Assembly (NCBI GenBank): GCA_016191795.1
Contig: JACPVK010000336.1
Coordinates: 1-8,317 of the forward strand
DNA length: 8,317 bases
Reading direction: 5' to 3'
From: Gammaproteobacteria bacterium
GTDB taxonomy: Bacteria; Pseudomonadota; Gammaproteobacteria; SZUA-229
The notes below the pieces were generated by a model, which saw only the letters and a program-made list of their open reading frames with translations, ran no database searches and was not told the origin of the DNA. Each line of letters begins with the position of its first letter. The first letter of the stretch is position 1. Made by a program: the position numbers and the translations under genes. Below are positions 1 to 5,622 of this stretch, piece after piece.

Positions 1-337
1 AAAAGTGCCAGATAGATGACAAATATCAAGATATCTACACAATAGTTGCCAGGAATATGACATCACTTATAAGCCTGCGTTTGTCATATTAAAATAAATC
101 GGAACTGTGTCTAAAGTGGAAGCGTAACCCGGACAACGAGTTTATCCAGGTGGTGATCCACCAGCCGGTTGCATGTTTCTGCAGGTCATAAGTTTTTATA
201 GCAGCCACAAAATATGGTACAAAAACAGATGTGTAGGCGCCCAGTATGGTACTTAGGCTAGCTCCCAGGGCCATCAAGCACCGGGTGTATGGTGAGAATA
301 CGGGTTGCCCGGATTTTACATAAGGGGAATTAAGTTA
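1..337. other. Left-edge non-coding stretch, no convincing gene
   Basis: AT-rich sequence with no recognisable gene. A minus-strand frame is open from about 334 down to 89. It could start at ATG 274 or TTG 277 and would give about 61 residues with a hydrophobic N-terminal half. It has no Shine-Dalgarno sequence and no family resemblance that I recognise, so I do not call it. Inverted-repeat elements of the TGACA type lie at 16-90. A small palindrome (TGGTGATCCACCA) lies near 152-164. The promoter of the downstream lipoprotein gene is probably here, but I see no good -35/-10 pair. Confidence 0.5.
54..90. repeat. 9-bp perfect inverted repeat
   Basis: AATATGACA (54-62) and TGTCATATT (82-90) are perfect reverse complements separated by 19 nt. 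The right arm also overlaps TTTGTCAT (80-87), which pairs with ATGACAAA at 16-23, so three TGACA-type half-sites are clustered here. This could be an operator or a chance effect of AT-rich sequence. The right arm is followed by A-rich, not T-rich, plus-strand sequence, so it is not a plus-strand intrinsic terminator. Confidence 0.3.
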
Positions 338-802
338 ATGATTAACAACTGGTTAGTATGTCTTGTGGTGCTCGGTCTGGCTTCAGGGTGTTCATCTGCT
401 CCGAAGTATCCGAATACGCATCCTAAAAACGTAACAATTAATATGAAGCTGGGTGAGGGCGATCAAGGTGGATTGTTTACGTCGGTCGATGTAGCTGTAG
501 GGGTGAATGATATTGTCAATAAATGTGAAACCAGCTATCAGGGTTATGTTGATCTGAAGCAGGGTGAAAACAAGCTTGGTCTTGCTCCAGGTAAACCAAC
601 CTATGTCATGATAGAAATTGCACGAAATAGCTATGGTTCCGGTGGAAGTTTCGGACGCGGAACAGTGTTAACCCCAAAACAGGGTGCACAATATGTTATT
701 GACTTCAATTACGTTGATAGTATGTTTGATTTTAGTTTGTATGAATTAAAAAAGAATAAAAAAATCGAACTTCCTCTGATACCATTGCCGGCTTGTAAGT
801 AA
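338..802 (+). CDS. Small predicted lipoprotein of unknown function
   Basis: The 154-residue product starts with a hydrophobic segment (residues 5-14) running into a lipobox-like A-S-G-C. Cys18 would be the lipidated residue. Ser at +2 suggests the outer membrane if this is a Gram-negative cell. I do not recognise the mature domain: it alternates short hydrophobic strands, has a Gly/Ser-rich turn at 100-108, a Lys cluster at 138-142, and two further cysteines (63 and 153) that might form a disulfide. ATG 338 is preceded by AAGGGG (322-327) at 10 nt. An in-frame TTG at 305 behind GGTGAG (291-296) would add 11 residues, including Arg and Lys. That would supply the positive n-region which the ATG version lacks, so the start is unsettled. 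The gene lies 69 nt upstream of, and in the same direction as, the DUF1566 genes and may be co-transcribed with them. Confidence 0.75.
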   Translation: MINNWLVCLVVLGLASGCSSAPKYPNTHPKNVTINMKLGEGDQGGLFTSVDVAVGVNDIVNKCETSYQGYVDLKQGENKLGLAPGKPTYVMIEIARNSYGSGGSFGRGTVLTPKQGAQYVIDFNYVDSMFDFSLYELKKNKKIELPLIPLPACK

Positions 803-861
803 TGGTGTTTTTTCTCCTTATTTTTGCGGGTTATTTAAAAGTAAATTGCCAGCTGGTATTC

Positions 862-865
862 GAGG
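862..865 (+). promoter_or_regulatory. Shine-Dalgarno deciding a GTG start
   Basis: GAGG at 862-865 lies 6 nt before GTG 872. An ATG at 867 is followed almost at once by a stop (ATG TCG TGA), so it cannot start the gene. The first in-frame ATG (codon 12) would remove the only positively charged residue of the signal peptide. GTG 872 is therefore the preferred start. Confidence 0.55.
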
Positions 866-871
866 TATGTC

Positions 872-1525
872 GTGAAAGAATTCAATAATCCGGTCTCCAT
901 TTCAATGCTGTTATCTATTCTGATGCTGAATGGTTGTGGCGGCAGTGATGGTGGTGTTTCCCCTGTCTTTGGTAATGCGACAGGCCTTATCCCTGATACA
1001 GGTCAGTCTTCCTGTTATTACGACGCGACAATTGACGGTATTTACAATCCTGCTGCATATCCTTGTCTAGAGCCTGATAGTGCATGGGGACCAGATGGCC
1101 AGGATGGATATTACAATAATAATGTCATGTCATTTACTGACAACGGTAATGGCACCATACGCGATAACATCACCTTGCTTACCTGGCAAAAATGTTCGTT
1201 TGGCAAGAGTGGTAGCGATTGTTCCGCTGGTGCTATTACTTCGAGTACCTGGACTACCGCATTAAATCAGTGTGCAACTTTAAATCTGGCCGGTACAGGT
1301 TGGCGTCTGCCTACGGTTTATGAATTAACACAACTTGTGGACTACGGCGAGAGTTACACGTCAATAGACCAGGCCGCATTTCCGGGAACAGGTGCATCGC
1401 ACTACTGGACGGCTACCGAACATGCAAACCAGCCAAGCTGGGCCTGGTATGTGAACTTTGCGCAGGGCAATACGTATGTCCATGAGAAGACACAAACCTA
1501 CTATGTGCGCTGTGTGCGAGGTTAA
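872..1525 (+). CDS. DUF1566 (Lcl C-terminal domain) lipoprotein
   Basis: This is a 217-residue exported protein. Residues 1-22 form a lipoprotein signal with lipobox L-N-G-C; Cys22 is lipidated and followed by Gly-Gly-Ser. A low-complexity linker precedes the DUF1566/Lcl C-terminal domain (about residues 80-216). Its family signatures are visible: NGNGTIRD (91-98), the L-x-WQKC block ending at Cys108, GWRLPT..EL (143-152), YWTAT (178-182), WYVNF (192-196) and the terminal YVRCVR (211-216). The domain is named for the C-terminal part of the Legionella collagen-like adhesin and occurs in many exported proteins. Its biochemical role is not established, and adhesion or surface binding is only a guess. 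The cysteines at 108, 117, 134 and 214 probably form disulfides. A second DUF1566 gene starts 10 nt after the stop codon, so the two are probably co-transcribed and arose by duplication. Confidence 0.88.
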   Translation: MKEFNNPVSISMLLSILMLNGCGGSDGGVSPVFGNATGLIPDTGQSSCYYDATIDGIYNPAAYPCLEPDSAWGPDGQDGYYNNNVMSFTDNGNGTIRDNITLLTWQKCSFGKSGSDCSAGAITSSTWTTALNQCATLNLAGTGWRLPTVYELTQLVDYGESYTSIDQAAFPGTGASHYWTATEHANQPSWAWYVNFAQGNTYVHEKTQTYYVRCVRG

Positions 1526-1535
1526 GGAATAAATC

Positions 1536-2006
1536 ATGAAAAGTAGATATTTAATGCTGTTAATCGTTCCACTTTGTATGTTTACTCAGTATGCTCGGGC
1601 TGATTTTCGGGATAACAATAATGGTACTGTAACAGACTTGAAATCAAATCTAATGTGGCAAAAATGCAGCGCCCCCTCGGCTGCAGTGACATGCGGCGGT
1701 GTAACGCCTGCAACGTACAGCTGGGATAATGCACTGGCATACTGTAACGCCCTGTCTTTTGCCGGGCATGCAGACTGGCGGTTGCCGAATGTGAAAGAGC
1801 TGCATTCCATACTTGATGCGGGAAAAAATGCCAGCCCAACTATCAACACCGGTTACTTTACGGATGCGCAGGCAGCATATTACTGGTCTGCGACTACGTT
1901 TGTAGATACCCCGTCTATGGCCTGGTATGTGGATTTTAGTATCGGCCTGGTGATGACGAGCCCGCTTGATAAACTTGAATTGAATTATGTTCGATGTGTG
2001 CGCTGA
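1536..2006 (+). CDS. DUF1566 protein with Sec signal peptide
   Basis: This 156-residue protein is little more than a signal peptide plus one DUF1566/Lcl C-terminal domain. Residues 1-22 (Lys2 and Arg4, then a hydrophobic core, then A-R-A) fit signal peptidase I cleavage before Asp23. There is no lipobox, unlike the neighbour. The domain fills residues 23-156: NNNGTVTD (27-34), LMWQKC (39-44), DWRLPNVKEL (80-89), YYWSAT (115-120), AWYVDF (129-134) and terminal YVRCVR (151-156). Cysteines occur at 44, 53, 70 and 154, the same number and order as in the upstream paralogue, which supports a conserved disulfide pattern. AAGGA at 1524-1528 overlaps the upstream stop codon and lies 7 nt before ATG 1536, so translation is probably coupled. 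The product should be soluble in the periplasm or secreted. Its function is unknown. Confidence 0.88.
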   Translation: MKSRYLMLLIVPLCMFTQYARADFRDNNNGTVTDLKSNLMWQKCSAPSAAVTCGGVTPATYSWDNALAYCNALSFAGHADWRLPNVKELHSILDAGKNASPTINTGYFTDAQAAYYWSATTFVDTPSMAWYVDFSIGLVMTSPLDKLELNYVRCVR

Positions 2007-2138
2007 GCGTTGTTATGGCCAGAGTACAATTATTAATTTGAGGAATAAATGCCAGATATAGGGCTGACAGCGCCATAAGTCGGTGCGCTTAAATCCGCGT
2101 GAGATCTGCATTAACCCGTCTTTTCCTGAACGCTTTCA

Positions 2139-2376
2139 TTAGCCAGAATAAGCATCGCCTATTGTATCGTTAATCTCAAAAAGATCTTTCACGGCTTTGT
2201 TAGTTATCCAGTTGGTGCTTTCTGCTTTAGCAGCTGTTAATAACTCGGCAACGAATACTTCATCTATCCTCCTGAGTGCAATTCTTGAGAATAAAGTGTG
2301 CAGGATCTGGTATTCCTATCCTGACTCCAGATCTTACCGGTTGTAGTGGTAGTATAAAGATGAAATTGGTTGTCAT
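2139..2376 (-). pseudogene. Possible frameshifted gene remnant
   Basis: Two overlapping minus-strand frames could together be a decayed gene. The first runs from ATG 2376 to a TGA at 2260 (38 residues). The second is open from 2315 to a TAA at 2139 (58 codons) but has no ATG, GTG or TTG near its beginning. A single frame change in the 2260-2315 overlap would join them into roughly 75-80 residues. The second frame reads like an amphipathic, helix-rich protein tail rich in Ala, Glu, Lys and Ile. I recognise no family. Open stretches of this length can occur by chance, so the call is weak. Confidence 0.18.
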
Positions 2377-2454
2377 TAATCACAGAAACTTCTATTTTCA
2401 CCTGTATGAAAATGAATGATGTATTATGAATATCAAGTAACAAACTAAATAAAA

Positions 2455-2488
2455 ACTACCATAAAATAGATCTGTATCAAATGGTAGT
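2455..2488. repeat. 8-bp perfect inverted repeat upstream of hemerythrin gene
   Basis: ACTACCAT (2455-2462) and ATGGTAGT (2481-2488) are exact reverse complements around an 18-nt A/T-rich spacer. The element lies about 105 nt before the hemerythrin start, where an operator or activator site would be expected. The centre-to-centre distance of 26 nt is somewhat long for one homodimer on two successive turns. Chance is not excluded. Confidence 0.3.
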
Positions 2489-2579
2489 CGAAGAGTGACA
2501 TTCTGTGCGTATGTGTGCCCTTATAAGATACACTCTATGCCAGGAAGCAGTATCTGGTTATCTACAGCCTCTGTAACCC

Positions 2580-2584
2580 GGGAG
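2580..2584 (+). promoter_or_regulatory. Shine-Dalgarno choosing the second ATG
   Basis: GGGAG at 2580-2584 is only 2 nt from ATG 2587 but 8 nt from the in-frame ATG at 2593. The second ATG is therefore the likely start of the hemerythrin, which is two residues shorter than the longest reading. Confidence 0.6.
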
Positions 2585-2592
2585 CAATGTTT

Positions 2593-2994
2593 ATGAAAGA
2601 ATTAATCTGGGACAACACCCTCAGTGTCGAGGTTAAGGAAATTGATGATGATCACCGCAAACTGCTGGAATTGTTCAATCTCCTCAGTCGCTCTGTCACG
2701 ACAAACGATACCAATGACTATATAGAGGCAGTGCTTGAAGAGCTGATCAGTTTTACTGTGTGGCATTTTCGTCACGAGGAACGATTGATGTTGAAGTACA
2801 GTTACCCCGGAATGGCAGAGCACAAAGCCGAGCATCATCAGTTAATTGAAAGCGCGAGAACATTTCAGCAAAAAATTCTGATTCAAGGTAAAACACGTTC
2901 GACAGATGATATTGTATTTCTTGAACAATGGTTAACCGGACATATTCTTGGGGCTGACATGGAACTTGGTTTATATCTTGGCAGGGTTATGTAG
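2593..2994 (+). CDS. Bacteriohemerythrin (single-domain O2-binding protein)
   Basis: This 133-residue protein is a stand-alone hemerythrin: a four-helix bundle with a non-heme di-iron centre that binds O2 reversibly. All seven expected ligands are present: His21 in helix A (DDDHRKL), His58 and Glu62 in helix B (WHFRHEE, the H-x3-E pair), His77 and His81 in helix C (HKAEH), and His117 and Asp122 in helix D (H-I-L-G-A-D). The N-terminal Trp6-Asp7 and the length (about 130) match bacterial single-domain members such as the Methylococcus capsulatus protein. There is no signal peptide or fused chemoreceptor or GGDEF domain, so it should be cytoplasmic, acting in O2 storage, delivery or sensing. 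It is a single-gene unit with long non-coding DNA upstream, and it faces the convergent cytochrome operon. Family assignment is firm; the physiological role is inferred. Confidence 0.93.
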   Translation: MKELIWDNTLSVEVKEIDDDHRKLLELFNLLSRSVTTNDTNDYIEAVLEELISFTVWHFRHEERLMLKYSYPGMAEHKAEHHQLIESARTFQQKILIQGKTRSTDDIVFLEQWLTGHILGADMELGLYLGRVM

Positions 2995-3233
2995 TGCCAT
3001 TTGGAAAGAATTACCGAAGTAGATAAAAAATGTAGTTAACATTAATTTAAACGCCGAATGGATTGTTAATCCTGCAAAATCCTAAATCCAGCATTTGTTA
3101 TTACCGGGTTCCTGCTTTTTGCTTTGGCATCCGTGTTGCTCCTGGTAATGGCTGCAACTGCGAGCAAAACCACCATCCCTGGCGGTTTGCGCCTAAATCC
3201 ATATTGATGTCGAGCAACAACCCCGCGATGATA
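2995..3233. other. Convergent intergenic region
   Basis: This is the gap between the plus-strand hemerythrin gene and the minus-strand five-heme cytochrome gene. The left half is very AT-rich. On the plus strand a frame open from 3070 to 3204 (stop TGA 3205-3207) encodes a strongly hydrophobic stretch that looks like a signal peptide or membrane helix, but no ATG, GTG or TTG precedes that stretch. It is either chance or the remnant of an exported protein. A hairpin at 3167-3188 is listed separately. Confidence 0.4.
3167..3188 (-). terminator. Weak hairpin downstream of the five-heme cytochrome gene
   Basis: AAACCACC (3167-3174) pairs with GGCGGTTT (3181-3188) around a 6-nt loop, with one A-C mismatch. 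It lies about 45 nt past the stop of the minus-strand cytochrome gene. Read on the minus strand, the stem ends in GGTTTTGCT, so only four T's follow the GC part. It may end transcription of the cytochrome operon, but it is not a strong intrinsic terminator. Confidence 0.3.
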
Positions 3234-5471
3234 TTACTGTGCTGTTGCGCACGCCTGATTACTCACCGCACTCTCTTCGCCCGCTTCAGCCAGTCCGTTC
3301 GCGTTGCAATCGTTCCAGCCCGTTACCTGGTAGCAATACTGGGTGTTACGGCTTAATCCATTGTCGGTATAGCTCAGGGTAGTGGCGGAAACGCCAGCCC
3401 GGTATACCAGGTTTCCGGCCGGGCCTCGATAGATTCGGTAACCGCTGGTGGGTGCAGGTGATGCGGCTGTCCAGCCCAATGTCACAATGCGTCGCCCGGC
3501 TGTAGCCGTCAGGTTTTGTGGTACACCCGGTGCTGTACAGATGGGTGTGGGCGGGGTTCCCCAGGTAGTCGACGCCATGATGAAAGGTTCCGACATGCCG
3601 GTGTTGAGCCAGGTATTGAGCAGATTCACGCCTTCATTGGCAAGAAAGGTATTGCTGCGATTGTTGGCCAGATACAGAAACTGGATGTATTCCCAGCTGG
3701 TGGTCTGGTAGAGCATATCGATGCTCGCGTAGGCCGCTCCAATCGGTGGATTGAGAGTGACATTATCCCAGTAATTGTAACTGCCGCCGGTGGTTGGGCT
3801 GCCGAACTGGCTGGCGGGAACCGGCAGCGCATTGCGTCGGGCCGCTTCGTCATAACGCATGCCATAGGGCGGGATGCGGTTGTCCTTGGCGACATGGTTA
3901 TTGAGTACGAAGTGAAAGGTTTCGTGATACGTGCCCGGTGCCTGAGCCGCCAGCTGCCCGAGGGTGTAGTCAACAGCGCCTGACACGCGGTCATAGCTCA
4001 AGGCCAGGCCGGGTGCATAGCCCAGGCTTAACAATTGGCTGGCCCATTCCTGTGTCATGGCGTAATGCGCTTCATAGATTTTGGTGTTGGGATCGGCCAG
4101 ATCGAGCAGGGTATTGACCTGTGCCGGTACGCCGGGCGTGGCAACCGACAACGGGCCGTATTTGCCATCCTCGCGCAGCAAATTATGGGCACCGTCATAC
4201 CATTTTATGTTTAGCCACATACGGCGGCCTTCGGGATAACCGGAGATGAGTTTATGTCCGGTGAGGTTGGAGACCTTCAGGGTGTTGCCCGTTACCGCCA
4301 GCGATGCTGCCAGCCTGAGCTGCTCCTGTGCCCTTAACTTGCCGGCAAGCGTGGCCTCGATTTGCGTAACGGTCATGCCACTGCCGAGCCGCAAGGTGCC
4401 CTGAGTGTTTTGATGCAAAATGGCGTCGGGTACCCAGGTGTTGCCACCGGTCAAATCATGCAGTGGCAGGTCAGTGCGTATGGCCGGATTTTTGTTGCAG
4501 CCCTGTCCGGTTACCGCGCGCATGTGGCAGGTTTGGCAGCTGAAATAACGCGGTTCACCGTCGGCATAATCGCCTTTGGCACTGTCGAAGGCGGCCTTGA
4601 TGGCGCCCGCCTTGAGGTCGTCCGGCAGGGTGGCGTAATCCCTCACCCGGGTTGTCGGCAGCAGGCTGGCCTTGTATTCACTGAAGGTGCGTTCCACCAC
4701 GCCATACTGAAACGGAAAATTATTGAAGGCGGCTTTGGTTTCCACCGGTGTGCCGGGTACGCCGCTGCGAAGCACCGCTCCCGCTGTCGGCTGCTTGCCA
4801 CTGTTATGCGCCAGATCGCCCACCACTGGGTTCGACACATCGTGGCAGGAACCGCAAAAATCCACCGAGCGGTGAAATCGGGATTGCATGAACTGATGCC
4901 GCGCATTGGTATCCAGATAAGGGCCGAGCTTTTCATTACCACCCCACAGCGAAAGCATGCCCGAACCGTAGTAGCCGGTTGCGGGTATTAATTCGTCATT
5001 GGCCATGAACGGCACATTCATGACACCCAGATGTTCGGCGTTATTGGTATTAGTCATTTTGTGGCAGGTATCGCAATCAACACCGTCGGCATCACCCGCA
5101 GCGAGACCTGATCCATCGGTGGGTGTGGAGCGCCCGCCATACCATCCGCCGGTACTGTGACAACGCAGACACAAATCACCGGAGCCATCAAAATCCTGCT
5201 CGGCGATGGCCATGGTCGCCCAGAAAAGCGGGTCGCGGCCGGCATTGGCCATCATGCTGCCGCGATAGTTGAAGGCTGGTTCGACGGCCTTGTTGTAATT
5301 GCCATGGCAGTTGTCGCAGCGGTCGGGAGACTCCAGGTTGGCGACCTCGGCCGGCTGGGTACCGGGTTGCTGGACTTCGTTGGGAACGATGTTGGCGCTG
5401 AAGGCTACGCCCAGGTAGCTACTGAAGAAAATGGCTGTCAATAACGACAGCAGGTGCGTGGTTTTCATCAT
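3234..5471 (-). CDS. Exported five-heme cytochrome c with C-terminal FN3 domain
   Basis: The 745-residue protein starts with a Sec signal peptide (about 1-26, ending F-S-A). Five CXXCH heme-attachment motifs follow at Cys52, Cys101, Cys133, Cys206 and Cys312, all in the N-terminal 320 residues, in a region resembling the cytochrome c554-like multiheme group. The middle (about 380-600) is heme-free. It contains two blocks known to me from large multiheme proteins: TGHKLISGYPEGRR (404-417), whose His406 could be a distal ligand, and KDNRIPPYG (529-537). Residues about 648-743 form a fibronectin type III domain, with an EF-hand-like acidic loop at 721-732. AAGGAG at 5477-5482 lies 5 nt before the first of two ATGs and 8 nt before the second (5468), so the true start may be one codon later. 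The role is presumably electron transfer in the periplasm or at the cell surface. No substrate can be assigned. It lies directly downstream of the nine-heme gene and is probably in its operon. Confidence 0.9.
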   Translation of the reverse strand: MMKTTHLLSLLTAIFFSSYLGVAFSANIVPNEVQQPGTQPAEVANLESPDRCDNCHGNYNKAVEPAFNYRGSMMANAGRDPLFWATMAIAEQDFDGSGDLCLRCHSTGGWYGGRSTPTDGSGLAAGDADGVDCDTCHKMTNTNNAEHLGVMNVPFMANDELIPATGYYGSGMLSLWGGNEKLGPYLDTNARHQFMQSRFHRSVDFCGSCHDVSNPVVGDLAHNSGKQPTAGAVLRSGVPGTPVETKAAFNNFPFQYGVVERTFSEYKASLLPTTRVRDYATLPDDLKAGAIKAAFDSAKGDYADGEPRYFSCQTCHMRAVTGQGCNKNPAIRTDLPLHDLTGGNTWVPDAILHQNTQGTLRLGSGMTVTQIEATLAGKLRAQEQLRLAASLAVTGNTLKVSNLTGHKLISGYPEGRRMWLNIKWYDGAHNLLREDGKYGPLSVATPGVPAQVNTLLDLADPNTKIYEAHYAMTQEWASQLLSLGYAPGLALSYDRVSGAVDYTLGQLAAQAPGTYHETFHFVLNNHVAKDNRIPPYGMRYDEAARRNALPVPASQFGSPTTGGSYNYWDNVTLNPPIGAAYASIDMLYQTTSWEYIQFLYLANNRSNTFLANEGVNLLNTWLNTGMSEPFIMASTTWGTPPTPICTAPGVPQNLTATAGRRIVTLGWTAASPAPTSGYRIYRGPAGNLVYRAGVSATTLSYTDNGLSRNTQYCYQVTGWNDCNANGLAEAGEESAVSNQACATAQ

Positions 5472-5476
5472 TTTTT

Positions 5477-5482
5477 CTCCTT
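5477..5482 (-). promoter_or_regulatory. Strong Shine-Dalgarno of the five-heme cytochrome gene
   Basis: AAGGAG on the minus strand sits 5 and 8 nt from the tandem ATGs at 5471 and 5468. The strong site suggests that this gene is translated efficiently on its own, not only by coupling to the upstream cytochrome gene, which ends 140 nt away. Confidence 0.65.
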
Positions 5483-5569
5483 ATTTTGTCATTTATTTTT
5501 TTTACATACCGATGCCACAGGAACAGGAAACGAGTATGTCCGGTGACAATGTTTTACAGATAAATGCTG

Positions 5570-5601
5570 TTGCAGGAGCCGGGTACTATCAGCTCCTGCA
5601 A
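5570..5601 (-). terminator. 10-bp perfect hairpin between the two cytochrome genes
   Basis: TTGCAGGAGC (5570-5579) and GCTCCTGCAA (5592-5601) are perfect reverse complements with a 12-nt loop. A G-T and a T-A pair could extend the stem to 12. It begins 21 nt after the nine-heme gene's stop codon. The stem is strong, but no T-tract follows on the minus strand. It could be a partial or Rho-assisted terminator, or a 3'-end stabiliser that lowers expression of the downstream gene relative to the upstream one. Confidence 0.5.
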
Positions 5602-5622
5602 TACGCTCTATTTTGGCCGGCG

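Larger units (their letters stand above)
2007..2579. other. AT-rich intergenic region with possible gene remnants
   Basis: No intact gene of convincing length is seen. A ten-codon plus-strand mini-ORF (2049-2078, nine residues) follows an AGGAATAAAT that also occurs before the second DUF1566 gene. It may be a trace of a lost third copy. An imperfect hairpin AGCGCC/GGTGCGCT (2069-2089) lies just beyond the DUF1566 genes but has no T-tract, so it is a weak terminator candidate. A possible decayed minus-strand gene and an 8-bp inverted repeat are listed separately. TATAAG at 2522-2527 could be a -10 element for the hemerythrin gene, but GTGACA (2495-2500) is 21 nt upstream of it, too far for a standard sigma-70 promoter. 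Confidence 0.5.

Noticed and set aside
89..277. Minus-strand reading frame of about 61 residues with a hydrophobic N-terminal half
   Set aside because: It has no Shine-Dalgarno sequence, no recognised family, and its open frame extends without a clear start back to 334. It is too weak to call as a gene.
808..824. 17-nt pyrimidine-rich string also present at 5471-5487
   Set aside because: It is low complexity. At 5471-5487 it is simply the complement of the A-rich Shine-Dalgarno region of the cytochrome gene. At 808-824 it has no matching gene on the minus strand.
2522..2527. TATAAG as the -10 box of the hemerythrin promoter
   Set aside because: The only -35-like hexamer (GTGACA, 2495-2500) is 21 nt away, outside the normal 16-18 nt spacing. 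I keep it only as a remark in the intergenic entry.
3063..3356. Plus-strand reading frame overlapping the end of the five-heme cytochrome gene
   Set aside because: Its second half is antisense to the FN3 coding region, it has no ribosome-binding site, and it has no family resemblance.
4362..4991. 209-codon plus-strand open frame antisense to the five-heme cytochrome
   Set aside because: Long antisense frames are common in GC-rich genes. The opposite strand here carries clear heme motifs.
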